A stretch of DNA of 64,000 nucleotides from Schistosoma haematobium (Eukaryota; Platyhelminthes; Trematoda; Strigeidida; Schistosomatidae). Location: NCBI RefSeq assembly GCF_000699445.3, contig NC_067196.1, forward strand, positions 79,598,364 to 79,662,363. Reading direction: 5' to 3'. This document shows, piece by piece, positions 59,601 to 64,000 of the stretch. How positions within the stretch are numbered: position 1 is the first letter of the stretch; each line of letters opens with the position of its first letter. Below the pieces are notes generated by a model, which was not told the DNA's origin, ran no database searches, and saw only the letters and a list, made by a program, of their open reading frames with translations. The position numbers and the translations under genes were made by a program.

Positions 59601-61337
59601 CTTCAGATATTTCTTCGGGATCTTTTGTTTCGTTATTCATGTTACCTATATCTTGAGAAGGCATACGGATTGCACACATTAGGATTTCGATTATTTTAAC
59701 TAGAGACGGTTCGTCCATTATGAACTGAAAAGGATTATGAAAAAGACAATAGAAATAAACTGATTTAGGTGTATAATATACTTGAAATTTTAAACAAAAT
59801 TATTTTTGGAAATTTTGCTTACCAGTCGTGACCGGAAACACAAAAGCTTGATACATTTTGTTCTCAAAACTAATGTGAATCCGATCAGAATCATATATAA
59901 AATATAACGCATATTTATTTTCCTTTACTGGTTTCTGAAAACTTTATATTGATTGTCTGCACAAATTAGTTTCTTCATCGGTTTATGTAGTTAATAAATG
60001 GTTGTGCTACATAGTGTTAACGCATACAATACCCGTGATACCTGAAGTATTATAAAACGCTATCGACACCTAGTTGTTAACTGTTATTTGACTTGAACAG
60101 ACAATAAAAACAACAGTAAAATTTGCCACTAATCCAAAATTCATCAACTTTTATCAAAAAAATTGAAGGAATGGTACTGCTTAAAAGTTGATTTAGCACT
60201 CCTTTGGATGACTCCATTAGCTCAACACAACCTAAAACAAATGTTTGATAGTTGAATCCTACATAGAGCTCTGTTACTAAGACTACTGTTAGTATGTAAG
60301 TAATACTACTGGTTACCCAAGAATACTATGGTAACTTGTACACACTATCTATAGAATAGATATAAAAGTCAACACAAATTCCGAAAAATTTTCATGTGTT
60401 AAAGTTGCTACATCTTACATCTATTGAAGAGAAATCCAAAAACTAGGGATATTAAACCATATAAAAATAATGTATTTCGAGAGAGAAAATGCTTGGCAAC
60501 AAAATGCTCAAACACAAACTGGTTTCGGCGACTCAAATACAACAATTTTTTATCTCCCCCAGGATCCTGGGTTTCAGTGTTATCATGTAATTCTTATTTA
60601 TCGAAGTAATTTCTTCTTAATCAAACCGTATTGTTTTATAACAATTTCTCTTGCTATCACTAATAATAATAATACGACGACTATAGTATTCATATCATTA
60701 ATTGCATTCGCTGTGTTGTGTGGCAACACGATATACCTTTGTGCCAGGTCCTATGTTGCTGATCACTGGTTGACTAATGACTTCAAAAATACATTTACAC
60801 TATCACAGGAAAACAGCAATGTCACCTACGGTTTTCAGCTACTTGTTATTACCATACCAAAGACCCCATTGAACCTTCCTACGCAAATCACTATCAGCCA
60901 CCTTATGAACTGCTTTAGGAACTCATTGCTATTCCCCAGCATATTACTGACTCACATGACACAAAACCTCAGGACAACGATTTCGACTGTACTGCAGTAG
61001 TATCAGTAGTATCAACCAACTTACCTTCCAGGTCCTGGACCTCAAGATTGCTCGATTGCTAATATCTCCATACGCAAGCAGTCCATCCAAAAAACTTACG
61101 ATCCAGACAATAACTAACTAGTATCGATAGATAGCTAATTTAGTCAGACTTCCCAATGGGACCATAGAGGTGGACTGTCTTTTAGTCATAACTCCTAGGA
61201 TGAAGAACAAAACTATTTTATCTTGATGCAAGTAACTCAGGACTTACGGCAGGAAACATGGATACAAGTTGCTTGAGGATAACCAGCACTGGACCAGGTT
61301 TCTGCAACAAAATATCGGCTATCATTGAAAGCATTTT
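20441..61337 (-). CDS. RIF1: RIF1 orthologue, 3' part of gene (at least 30 exons, 5' end outside window)
   Basis: Joining 30 exons with GT-AG junctions and matching phases gives an open frame of about 2,091 codons. Seen: a HEAT-like helical N-terminal half (exons at 61337-44681); the FIFIPP, LTTHQKE and YIPTMYNELDISQ segments split over the exons at 34829 and 32030; a basic, Ser-rich, low-complexity middle; RVSF at 23365-23354; and a short leucine-rich C-terminal segment ending in SIMP. Known of the family: animal RIF1 is about 2,400-2,500 residues, has an N-terminal HEAT array and C-terminal PP1-docking motifs, sets replication timing by opposing DDK phosphorylation, and acts with 53BP1 in break repair. 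The FxFIPP...THQKE...YNxLDxSQ block is the strongest link. Roughly the first 250-400 residues should lie beyond base 64000. Three LINE families and SINEs sit in the introns. Exon ends at 59526, 52537 and 50860/50797 are the least certain. Confidence 0.85.
21557..22160 (-). CDS. RIF1: RIF1 exon 29 of window
   Basis: 604 nt, the largest exon; acceptor ataattatacag, donor GTAATA. It encodes FSITTEIDKETAPSTLSENS, a basic patch HHRRKSASPQRRELPIKKV, then a long acidic, Asn/Ser/Gln-rich region. The basic patch followed by low complexity resembles the disordered C-terminal DNA-binding region of RIF1, but no domain can be proven by eye. Confidence 0.82.
22638..22696. repeat. (AT)n microsatellite
   Basis: About 29 AT units in a RIF1 intron. 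Confidence 0.95.
23010..23403 (-). CDS. RIF1: RIF1 exon 28 of window, RVSF PP1-docking motif
   Basis: 394 nt, acceptor ctttattaag, donor GTATGT. It starts GIIRNLWSKKKSQRVSFVEQ. RVSF at 23365-23354 matches the RVxF consensus for docking the catalytic subunit of protein phosphatase 1, and vertebrate RIF1 has an identical RVSF near its C-terminus. Basic residues and a serine precede it, where phosphorylation could modulate PP1 binding (inference). The rest is strongly acidic (EQESDEDYDHDNQ). Confidence 0.88.
23989..24045. repeat. (TA)n microsatellite
   Basis: About 28 TA units in a RIF1 intron. Confidence 0.95.
24676..24885 (-). CDS. RIF1: RIF1 exon 27 of window
   Basis: 210 nt, acceptor cgttacttag, donor GTAGCT. 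It encodes SSRAQKMLVLGLQKAAEQTA, an amphipathic helix, then a Ser-rich stretch with SLDNSPTLTERKS and LNPSVADSPS. It joins in phase to the RVSF exon. Confidence 0.82.
25755..25800 (-). repeat. Sm-alpha SINE fragment
   Basis: On the - strand, CTGAATTCCACTGCTAGCCA matches the downstream part of the repeat at 37268-37290 with one change. A short fragment without the tRNA-like head or ribozyme core. Confidence 0.5.
26514..26699 (-). CDS. RIF1: RIF1 exon 26 of window
   Basis: 186 nt, acceptor atattttcag, donor GTTAGT. It encodes LSGQTNSNQFNESFNLPSTT, then PKQSPKDENDKVSPPT and TLSSPLIRG. In vertebrates the SILK-type PP1 motif follows a similar SPL-rich stretch, but no SILK or GILK-type tetrapeptide is seen here. 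Confidence 0.8.
27958..28060 (-). CDS. RIF1: RIF1 exon 25 of window
   Basis: 103 nt, acceptor aacttacag, donor GTAAAG. It encodes the acidic stretch DLKDDFEIIQDTETINTECE then LDCVDEISSRLNTS. No known motif. Confidence 0.8.
29618..29670 (+). repeat. Single arm related to the foldback element
   Basis: ATGATTTACAACAATGAA, then GAGTAGTTGCGTAACGTAAT, collinear with the complement of the right arm at 45058-45108. No partner arm is seen nearby. Confidence 0.5.
29717..29762 (-). CDS. RIF1: RIF1 exon 24 of window (46 nt)
   Basis: 46 nt between acceptor aaaatacttag and donor GTAAGT, phases 1 in and 0 out. It encodes AVLSPSIDPLTEKES. Short but with good splice sites; it is required to link exon 23 (two leftover bases) with exon 25 (phase 0). 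Confidence 0.75.
29970..30031. repeat. (AT)n microsatellite
   Basis: About 31 AT units in the RIF1 intron upstream of the 46-nt exon. Confidence 0.95.
30710..30726. repeat. (GA)n tract
   Basis: Short run of about 8 GA units in a RIF1 intron. Confidence 0.8.
31740..32030 (-). CDS. RIF1: RIF1 exon 23 of window (YNELDISQ)
   Basis: 291 nt, acceptor tttatttactag, donor GTAAGT. It begins REYIPTMYNELDISQQSWSS, continuing the conserved block of exon 22 (vertebrates: IPAMYNNLDVSQ). Then follow a five-glycine run and an acidic, Ser/Thr-rich stretch ending CMESECIPTK. A SINE lies just upstream in the preceding intron. Confidence 0.88.
32335..32545 (+). repeat. Degenerate tRNA-derived SINE
   Basis: Matches the SINE at 57412-57700 in order: GTTGGTCGCACAATTTTGTG, a GGTTAG...ATCAACACCATTG stretch, GGGTCATGGATGCACATTGC, GGTGGCCGTTTAGTGCTT. 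The tRNA-like boxes and ribozyme core are eroded. In a RIF1 intron, antisense to the gene. Confidence 0.6.
32676..33215 (+). mobile_element. Family 2 LINE, 5'-end fragment only
   Basis: Matches the first 560 bases of the copy at 44300-43730, from cccgttgttgctaccttgac to ACTGTATTCATAAT, at high identity, then stops. No coding or 3' part follows. It includes the 97-codon leader frame 32823-33116 (MTIQKCDGSKVFPSNNQHNS...). Confidence 0.8.
33216..33631. other. RIF1 intron spacer between two LINE fragments
   Basis: About 400 bases separating the family 2 5' fragment from the inverted family 2 copy. It matches neither; not identified. Confidence 0.4.
33632..34545 (-). mobile_element. Family 2 LINE copy with 5' inversion (twin-priming structure)
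   Basis: On the - strand the piece ends in the family 2 3' terminus (33985 to 33632, ending ACTGACTGACTGAC). Immediately upstream an RT fragment is inverted (33987-34545 reads RT on the +: YADD region, SNNASTFGMRFSPSKFKMFL, then FDHRCL). The inverted part corresponds to 12025-12590 and the 3' part to 12838-13183 of the copy at 10716. ATAATTT beside both ends could be a short target duplication. It lies just upstream of the conserved RIF1 exon 23. Confidence 0.8.
34741..34829 (-). CDS. RIF1: RIF1 exon 22 of window (FIFIPP / THQKE block)
   Basis: 89 nt. Two AG sites are possible; the upstream one (ttctttag) keeps phase 0 with exon 21, while the downstream one would give an early stop. It encodes FIFIPPQSESVKKRRRYLTT then HQKERFKEQ. 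Animal RIF1 proteins carry an xFVFIPPxx...LTDHQKE block here, so this short exon is key identity evidence. Confidence 0.85.
35334..35746 (-). CDS. RIF1: RIF1 exon 21 of window
   Basis: 413 nt, acceptor cctcatttag, donor GTAAGT. It encodes a basic RGRGRKGVNLFPASPKPSPT segment, several SP/TP sites, VKRRLFGGPQEVPV and TRKRHFSDSEQN. Low complexity and likely disordered; the many SP/TP dipeptides suggest kinase targets (inference). Confidence 0.8.
36566..36746 (-). CDS. RIF1: RIF1 exon 20 of window
   Basis: 181 nt, acceptor aaaattcag, donor GTAAGT. It encodes KSRKPNTIVGDLFSDILVSQ, then SIRSRRGRLSLVKVNSPIEK and TPVRRS. Basic and phospho-acceptor-rich, as expected for the RIF1 disordered region. 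The Sm-alpha type SINE lies in the intron before it. Confidence 0.8.
37121..37395 (+). repeat. Sm-alpha type SINE with damaged hammerhead ribozyme
   Basis: tRNA-like head with A box TAGTTGAGTGG (37143-37153) and perfect B box GGTTCGAATCC (37187-37197), RNA polymerase III internal promoter elements. A hammerhead region follows at 37228-37277: ACATCCAA, core CTGAAGA (37236-37242), stem II GTCC...GGAT, then GGAA where GAAA is required, and GTCCTGGATTCC. The layout and GTCCTGGATTCCACTGC match the published schistosome Sm-alpha repeat (recalled, not searched). In a RIF1 intron, antisense. Confidence 0.85.
37464..37906 (-). CDS. RIF1: RIF1 exon 19 of window
   Basis: 443 nt, acceptor attttacag, donor GTAATT. 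It begins LQLSVTFMNWFIGFWNYLVD, where vertebrate RIF1 has an AQFWNATF-type helix. The chain then changes character to basic, Ser-rich sequence (RRKSISRKTPKSEPTKRLSR, SSSSSSQSP). This marks the switch from the HEAT array to the disordered region. Confidence 0.85.
38000..39239. other. RIF1 intron, nothing recognised
   Basis: The intron between the exons at 37906 and 39283. Only the (TA)n tract at its 5' end is notable. Confidence 0.5.
39240..39278. repeat. (TA)n microsatellite at RIF1 splice donor
   Basis: About 19 TA units starting a few bases after the donor of the exon at 39283. Confidence 0.95.
39283..39535 (-). CDS. RIF1: RIF1 exon 18 of window
   Basis: 253 nt, acceptor atattatcag, donor GTAAAT, which runs straight into a (TA)n tract. 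It encodes LEEVFICIWKQMKVVPPNVS, then MFRTIPDKQDLKTP and YEAIFSLSLTLCGYNV. The helical segments fit the end of the HEAT-like half. Confidence 0.8.
39991..40161 (-). CDS. RIF1: RIF1 exon 17 of window
   Basis: 171 nt, phase 0 to 0, acceptor aacaatttag, donor GTAAGT. It encodes NHLHETDSVLSMFSKLESSL, then VDCCVKAEKAVIEAGTDLDE. Its acceptor lies about 270 bases downstream, on the gene strand, of the 3' end of the inserted family 2 LINE. Confidence 0.8.
40430..44300 (-). mobile_element. Family 2 LINE, near full length, in a RIF1 intron
   Basis: 5' end at about 44300 (cccgaccgttgttgctacc on -), 3' end GACTGACTGACTAAG at about 40430. About 3.87 kb, in the same orientation as RIF1. It has a leader of about 660 bases with a conserved reading frame (44086-43823), the endonuclease, RT and a 3' UTR. 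Confidence 0.88.
40627..43639 (-). pseudogene. Family 2 endonuclease-reverse transcriptase, several breaks
   Basis: Frames 43639-42920 (FNVRTLCQIGQQ, CVSETRIQD, VSAYAPTDCS, AGDFNAQIG), 42887-42591 (SFWSTCLDSDHALIRAR), 42563-41559 (GRAAGPDELAPEVF, YKKGSKSSCDNHRGIS, GFRPGRGCIDHIF, SSGVRQGCPLSPF) and 41577-40627 (LEYADDIVLF at 41475-41464 for YADD, FDHRCLRNIAGVCWDHRVSN, LRWLGHVLRM) are parts of one protein. Breaks: a frameshift at about 42930, an in-frame TGA at about 42590 and a frameshift at about 41570. RT motif A reads VVFLDSVDRE, lacking six residues present in the sister copy. Confidence 0.88.
44614..44673. repeat. (TA)n microsatellite at RIF1 splice donor
   Basis: About 30 TA units starting a few bases after the donor of the exon at 44681. 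Confidence 0.95.
44681..44893 (-). CDS. RIF1: RIF1 exon 16 of window
   Basis: 213 nt, phase 0 to 0, acceptor tttatttacag, donor GTAAGTCA. It encodes NDDSPPCYLSAQESTTQWLT and a helix YGLLDALETVVFLLN. The donor is followed after a few bases by a (TA)n tract of about 60 bases. The 3.9-kb family 2 LINE lies in the next intron. Confidence 0.8.
45001..45101. repeat. Foldback (MITE-like) element
   Basis: Arms of about 45 bases: GATTACTCATAGAGTAGTTG...GTGTAATA (left, 45013-45044) and the complement of TATTACATAACGCAACTGCT...GAGTATT (right, 45058-45088), with weaker pairing beyond both. The loop is about 13 bases. It lies in a RIF1 intron and has no coding capacity. Confidence 0.7.
46355..46482 (-). 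CDS. RIF1: RIF1 exon 15 of window
   Basis: 128 nt, acceptor cgtatttcag, donor GTAAGT. It encodes THCTFASVKIDDQPLGQLTG, then LVSLLNSLLLYIPWLHPPTQTE. The intron before it is one of the two shortest in the gene. Confidence 0.8.
46583..46676 (-). CDS. RIF1: RIF1 exon 14 of window
   Basis: 94 nt, acceptor catttcatag, donor GTACGT. It encodes VMENINLHLISRFVHCLAQS then AEIYEEKGNQK. Leaves one base, completed by the next exon only 100 bases away (intron of 100 nt). Confidence 0.8.
46677..50158. other. RIF1 introns without recognisable repeats
   Basis: AT-rich introns around the exon at 48825-48986. No mobile element, RNA gene or further exon recognised. Confidence 0.5.
48825..48986 (-). CDS. RIF1: RIF1 exon 13 of window
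   Basis: 162 nt, phase 0 to 0, acceptor attttatctag, donor GTACGT. It encodes YLSFKDSLAISVRQSNLFSA, then FHQECCLLTTVPTNAW and a helix LSVKLSTLILSYAPK. HEAT-like. Confidence 0.8.
50159..50385 (-). CDS. RIF1: RIF1 exon 12 of window
   Basis: 227 nt, acceptor tgacattag, donor GTATTT. It encodes PPVRFSPDALRVWSVLVDRI, then TQFILDEHRVSENQSA and LLMPFW. Vertebrate RIF1 has a matching xxWSVIVxxLTxxI...N followed by LPV arrangement, one of the clearer alignments in the N-terminal half. Confidence 0.85.
50860..51101 (-). CDS. RIF1: RIF1 exon 11 of window (3' end 50860 or 50797)
   Basis: Acceptor aaaatttcag, then DDFHRWGTQIIRLIDMEPRL and a helix LNLIRLILIGLLSDFVEFI. Two donors with the same phase and the same GTAATT sequence exist, at 50859 (242-nt exon) and 50796 (305-nt exon). 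Both fuse in frame to the next exon, so alternative splicing is possible. Confidence 0.7.
52537..52817 (-). CDS. RIF1: RIF1 exon 10 of window
   Basis: 281 nt starting after acceptor tgtgttgcag. It encodes SHVPLYAFFFTQLYNTTSSP, then ERATQIRLFQLMFG and a long hydrophobic helical stretch ending ISMN. An in-frame TGA follows directly. The only phase-compatible donor is GTGACA at 52536, a poor match to consensus that overlaps the stop, so the 3' end is less certain than the body. Confidence 0.7.
52888..53217 (+). mobile_element. Family 2 LINE, 3' terminal fragment
   Basis: GACTACTTGGTTGGAGTCCG, GACATGGCTCAGAATCGATC, the 3' UTR and GCTGACTGACTAG match the end of the element at 40430-40800. 5'-truncated; inserted 70 bases upstream of the RIF1 exon 10 acceptor, in antisense. 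Confidence 0.82.
53393..53452 (-). CDS. RIF1: RIF1 exon 9 of window
   Basis: 60 nt, phase 0 to 0, acceptor gtgtttcgtag, donor GTGAGC. It encodes NIIQNFIQLLEEFKLPDKEK, a typical amphipathic helix and turn. A family 2 LINE 3' fragment lies in the following intron. Confidence 0.8.
54240..54255 (-). CDS. RIF1: RIF1 16-nt microexon
   Basis: GAAGGCGACATTTCTG lies between acceptor acttctaatcatag and donor GTAATG. Exon 7 ends with two extra bases and exon 9 must begin in phase 0, because any other phase meets TAG or is closed. This 16-nt piece (1+15) bridges them exactly, giving ...QWFRKATFLNIIQ.... Schistosome genes are known to use very short exons. Support is by phase and splice sites only; no transcript was available. 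Confidence 0.65.
54645..54865 (-). CDS. RIF1: RIF1 exon 7 of window
   Basis: 221 nt. The acceptor is tacgaag (pyrimidine-poor) and the donor GTAACT. It encodes VTPFQSPSLSVRASSSSSAI, then LSVWQHIVTVTCELI, where vertebrate RIF1 has a similar xxIWKELI helix. It leaves two bases (AG), which the 16-nt microexon downstream completes. Confidence 0.75.
55459..55694 (-). CDS. RIF1: RIF1 exon 6 of window
   Basis: 236 nt, acceptor tttatttag, donor GTATAT. It encodes VPRLSVNNQLLTQNSYPLLV, then YWIRSVCKYRFSW and a Trp/Cys-containing helix ending TYKK. The internally deleted family 3 derivative begins about 100 bases upstream of its acceptor, in antisense. Confidence 0.8.
55800..56237 (+). mobile_element. 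Internally deleted, non-autonomous derivative of family 3
   Basis: 55826-56150 matches the family 3 leader (TTGTTTACGAAA, GAGAGGACGAAAAGCGAAT, AATGGTGCACATGGGCTCCA, CACCCGGGCAGTATC) and 56175-56237 matches its extreme 3' end (TGTACCAATAT, TGTGTCTAAATAATAATAAT). The whole coding region is absent. The leader also carries a roughly 40-base segment not in the long copies. Divergence is clearly greater than between the two long copies. Confidence 0.75.
56547..56675 (-). CDS. RIF1: RIF1 exon 5 of window
   Basis: 129 nt, acceptor ttcatttag, donor GTAAGT; phases 2 in and 1 out agree with both neighbours. It encodes QLHPYKLSQGNVYEGNAKAF followed by ELVQHVYSCFF, an amphipathic helix. No motif beyond the HEAT-like pattern is evident. 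Confidence 0.8.
57190..57310 (+). repeat. 5'-truncated SINE carrying an apparently intact hammerhead
   Basis: Begins near the ribozyme and continues through AGTGCTTCCAAGTTTTCAAT, GGTGGTCTAACATC, CGGTTCATGATCTCAATC and a tail ATCTCCACAACCCC. It shares its 3' half with the fuller copy 170 bases downstream. In a RIF1 intron, antisense to the gene. Confidence 0.75.
57199..57244 (+). ncRNA. Minimal hammerhead ribozyme motif
   Basis: Stem I GCACTG (57199-57204) pairs with CAGTGC (57239-57244). Core CTGAAGA (57205-57211). Stem II GTCCC (212-216) and GGGAC (222-226) with a 5-base loop. GAAA at 227-230. Stem III is the palindrome CGGCCG (231-236) with no loop. UA at 237-238 would be the cleavage site. 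All invariant core positions of the hammerhead consensus are met. The loopless stem III is like the minimal hammerheads of Sm-alpha repeats, which are thought to work best as dimers. Activity is inferred, not shown. Confidence 0.75.
57412..57700 (+). repeat. tRNA-derived hammerhead SINE, most complete copy
   Basis: A 5' part (AGATGGTTGCGCAACTTCGT...ACACCATTGGATG), then a tRNA-like part with A-box-like GGCTCAGTGGTCCAGTAGG and B box GGCTCGAGTCC (57561-57571), then a hammerhead (core CTGAGGA 57599-57605, GTCC...GGAC, GAAA 57621-57624, CAGTGCTT). Stem I pairs over 7-8 bp. Stem III CGGCCT has lost one pair of the CGGCCG palindrome. The family differs from the Sm-alpha repeat in stem I, stem III and flanks. 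Confidence 0.78.
58206..58272 (-). CDS. RIF1: RIF1 exon 4 of window
   Basis: 67 nt between acceptor gttttacag and donor GTAAGT. It encodes FLSPFLANLLGRYLSISTPQ plus GD and leaves one base for the next exon. A helical, hydrophobic segment in keeping with the HEAT-like array. Confidence 0.8.
59157..59299 (-). CDS. RIF1: RIF1 exon 3 of window
   Basis: 143 nt, acceptor ttttaacag, donor GTAAGT. It encodes LPRLLLQLFDLLRAFPTTLA, then a Trp-Trp segment (LFAWWHFICCL). Vertebrate RIF1 has a comparable EVWWYLL helix in its HEAT array, which I take as supporting alignment (family knowledge, not a computed match). Confidence 0.8.
59526..59724 (-). CDS. RIF1: RIF1 exon 2 of window
   Basis: Acceptor ccttttcag, then FIMDEPSLVKIIEILMCAIR in phase 0, running to SSYGSKFN. 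The open frame continues to 59437, but the only donor that keeps phase with the next exon and looks reasonable is GTATGG at 59525, so I end the exon there with one leftover base. A longer version reaching toward 59440 would need a very weak donor. Confidence 0.65.
60480..60780 (+). mobile_element. Diverged family 2 LINE 3' fragment
   Basis: GTGTGGCAACACGATATACCTTTGTGCCAG and CTATGTTGCTGATCACTGGTTGACT follow the family 2 3' end (GGTGTGGCAACTTGGACTGA...TGCCTGGTC...TGTAGCTGACTGACT) with many changes. The left boundary is vague. Confidence 0.5.
61248..61337 (-). CDS. RIF1: RIF1 exon 1 of window
   Basis: This 90-nt exon (30 codons, phase 0 to 0) lies between an acceptor cttttattttcag and a donor GTAAGT. 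It encodes a hydrophobic helical segment (KMLSMIADILLQKPGPVLV...) compatible with one HEAT repeat of the N-terminal RIF1 array. It is the most 5' exon I could find. A family 3 LINE copy starts 80 bases upstream, in the preceding intron and in antisense orientation. Confidence 0.65.
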
Positions 61338-61415
61338 CTGAAAATAAAAGCATGTCATTTAAAATCACTGGATAACATATTCTTATACTATTGATATATC
61401 TAGAACAAAAATATA

Positions 61416-64000
61416 AATTCGCCCCCAAATGCCCAGGTATGGCCGGGAGTGGAGTGGGTTCGCCCTCCCTCTCGAAATACTCTCACACGGCCACGCGTAT
61501 ACAGCCTCTGCCAGGGAAGTCCTACTCACTGCCTTATCGTAGCGGGGGTGTTGTTCACAAAAATGAGAGAACGAAAAGCGAATGTCCGGCGCTTTAACCG
61601 GATTCCAAATCAATGGTGCACATGGGCTCCAGTATCCTGCGGGAACAAATGGCGTATGAACCAATTTTCGATCACCGGCTGCCATGGGACTGCATCTCCT
61701 CACGATGCTCCACTGCCTTGTGGGTTAGACCTTTAGGTCAAAGGATCGGGGTGTGGCCCCCTAAGAAAACCACCTGCTTCGGTTTGGGCACCCGGGCAGT
61801 ATCTCAGCCCACACACAAAAACATGATAAACTATCTACTTATGAAAAATATTACTCTCGCTCCAAATAACAATCAAGTGACTCGCAATATTATTATTATT
61901 ATTATTTACTACGTCTTTATTCACCCTCTTTTATTCCCACTCTATTGATACTTTTTTTCGACTTATACAGCAGCTCGTCTATGGTGGAAATTCGATTGCA
62001 TCTAAACGTTCTCGAGTCACTGTCCGGTTGAAAATTGTATGCTACCACCGAATATGAGTACTGAAACAGTTTTTCTGAAACCACGTGCACCATTCAAACT
62101 GGCTGCCTTCAACGTTCGCACATTTATGCAGGTCGGACAACAGATAGGGCTGGCTATGTCTTTAGAAAGTCTTCATATCGATGTTTGCTGTCTATCCGAG
62201 ACCCGTATTCAAGACTCTGACGAAGTACTACAAATTCGATCTCCATCTGTCGCTTCGAAAAGCTTGTTTTACGTGCGCTTATCCGGGGACCCTGTGGCAT
62301 CTTCGCCTGGTCTTGCTGGTGTTGGTGTCGCACTAAGCGCTAGAGTTGAGGCAGCATTAATCGATTGGATCCCCATTAACAGTCGGTTGGTTATGTGCTG
62401 TTAGATTAGAAAGTTCCATCAAAGTGAGAAGAAATCGGCGTGAGAAACGATGTCTTTTCGTCATATCCGCCTATGCCCCGACAGATTGCAGCCCGGATGC
62501 AATCAAGGATGAGTTTAACCACTAGTTATCTGTTCTTCTCCAGAAAGTGCGTTCGACAGATATTGTAGTACTAGCCGGAGACTTGAATGCTCAGGTCGGG
62601 TGTCTAGGCACAGAAGAGAGTCGTTTAGGTGGCCGATGGGGACTTCTTGGTCGCAGGACAGATAACGGGGACTGTCTACTGCAACTATGCACAGACCACA
62701 ACCCGTTTCTGGCCAGCACTAACTTTCGGCACAGTCATCGCCGATGTGCCTCCTGGCGTCCCCCTTCTACATCTCAAGCCTGGACTCAGATTGATCACAT
62801 CGCGACCAGCTACCGCTGGCGTGGTTGTGTACAAGACTGCCGCTCCTTTTGGAGTACCTATCTGGACTCTGACCATGCCTTGGTCTGCGCCAATCTTGCC
62901 TTACTTTTCAGTGGACAACGAAGTGACCGCCACCAACGGATTGATGTTAGCAAGCTGGTTGCAACTTCTGTTGCAAGTAAGTATCGAACCGAGCTAGCCT
63001 CTAGGCTAGCTACCACTCCACCGAAAAGTATAGATGAGCATTGGTTGCAATTGCATGACGCCATGAAAATGGCGGATACAGTCAGTTGTGGGTTTGCGAA
63101 ACGTCCCGCTTTTAAGCACTGGGTTTCTTCTGGTTCCTTACAACTCATTGAAGCCCGTCGGTCTACTCCGGGTGACCGTGAGTTTGACCATAAACGAAGG
63201 ATGTTACGTAAGGAAATTGGGCAAAGCTTGCGTAAGGACCGAGAAGCCTGGTGGTCGGAGCGTGCTAATGAGCTGGAAGCAGCAGCTGCATCTGGTAACT
63301 ACCGGAAGCTCTTCCAGCTCATCCGAGCCACTGGCAGCAAGAAGTCTGGTGTGAGTGAAACAATCTGCGAGGATGATGGGATGCCAATCACTAACATCCA
63401 TCGACGTCTTGGACGATGGGCAGAATTTTTCGAAGGGCAGTTCAACTGGCCTGCTGCTCCGACAACATCGGTCAGACTGTCCTGCCCTCCATGGCCGGTG
63501 ACGACTGATCCACCAAACGAGGAGGAAGTCCGCAAGGAACTCCAACTCTTGAAGAGCTACAAATCACCTGGCCCAGATGACTTACCTCCGTCTCTTTTGA
63601 AAGATGGTGATGACTTTCTGACTAAGGAATTGACGACGTTGTTTACAAAAGTTTGGGAACTAGAGAGTGTACCAACTTCATGGAATGAGTCGATAATTGT
63701 CCCTATCTTTAAAAAGGGTTCACGTCGTTCCTGGGGATAAGTCTACTTTCGATTGCGTCCAAGCTATTGGCTTCCGTTATATTTCGTAGGTTGTTCAAAA
63801 CCCGAGAAAGATTGACTCGCGAGGAGCAGGCTGGATTTCGTTCTGGTCGAGGATGTATTGATCATATCTTCACCCTCCGCCAAATGTTAGAACACCGTCA
63901 TACTTATCAAAGGCCAACAATCGTGGTGTTTCTTGACATCAGGGCTGCCTTCGATTCGTTGGATAGGACTGTTCTCTGGGATTGTCTATTGAAGAAGGGT
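61416..64000 (+). mobile_element. Family 3 LINE, second copy, cut by window end
   Basis: From cgcccccaaatgccc onward it matches the copy at 14601 with only scattered substitutions, so both are recent insertions; flanking DNA differs, so it is not a segmental duplication. It lies in a RIF1 intron, antisense, upstream of the first RIF1 exon found. Confidence 0.88.
62039..64000 (+). pseudogene. Family 3 endonuclease-reverse transcriptase, second copy, partial
   Basis: Frame 62039-62404 (AAFNVRTFMQVGQQ, CLSETRIQD), then a frameshift identical to that of the first copy, then the endonuclease and linker to 63740. Additional damage: GAGTTTAACCACTAG at about 62511-62525 creates a stop where the sister reads on, and a deletion of about 13 bases near 63733 shifts the frame inside the RT. 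RT continues to the window end (GFRSGRGCIDHIF, VFLDIRAAFDSLDR). Confidence 0.85.

Overview
The window reads as nuclear DNA of a blood fluke, most likely genus Schistosoma. The evidence is an AT-rich, intron-rich genome with short exons (one of 16 bases), several RTE-like non-LTR retrotransposon families, and tRNA-derived SINEs that carry hammerhead ribozyme cores. One of these SINEs has the layout of the known schistosome Sm-alpha repeat. The species cannot be fixed from the sequence alone.

Two host genes are visible, arranged tail to tail. On the + strand, three exons (8015-8157, 9261-9316, 13298-13368) encode the C-terminal end of an ERGIC3/Erv46-type ER-Golgi cargo receptor; the earlier exons were not found and probably lie upstream of the window. 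On the - strand, at least 30 exons from 61337 down to 20441 encode about 2,090 residues of a RIF1 orthologue (replication timing, PP1 recruitment, DNA-break repair). All predicted splice phases agree from one exon to the next. Landmarks are a FIFIPP/THQKE/YNELDISQ block shared with animal RIF1, an RVSF PP1-docking motif, a 16-nt microexon and a short C-terminal helical segment. The RIF1 5' end lies beyond base 64000.

Most remaining recognisable sequence is mobile. Family 1 (RTE-like, TAAG-type 3' repeats): a nearly intact copy at about 1320-4560 and a 3' fragment at 8683-9240. Family 2 (TGAC-type 3' repeats): an internally deleted copy at 10716-13190, a near full-length but broken copy at 40430-44300 (-), a twin-primed copy at 33632-34545, a 5' fragment at 32676-33215 and 3' fragments at 52888-53217 and about 60480-60780. 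Family 3 (AAAT-type tail): a full copy at 14601-18515 with a 12-bp target-site duplication, a nearly identical copy from 61416 that runs off the window, and a small internally deleted derivative at 55800-56237. All copies are broken in at least one place.

SINE-class repeats are at 421-592 (head-to-head pair), 10060-10260, 32335-32545, 37121-37395 (Sm-alpha type), 57190-57310 and 57412-57700. The 57190 copy retains what looks like a complete minimal hammerhead. Six (TA)n or (ATT)n microsatellites and a roughly 100-bp foldback element complete the picture. Long stretches of intron and intergenic DNA hold nothing I can recognise. All calls come from reading the sequence; no database search was run.
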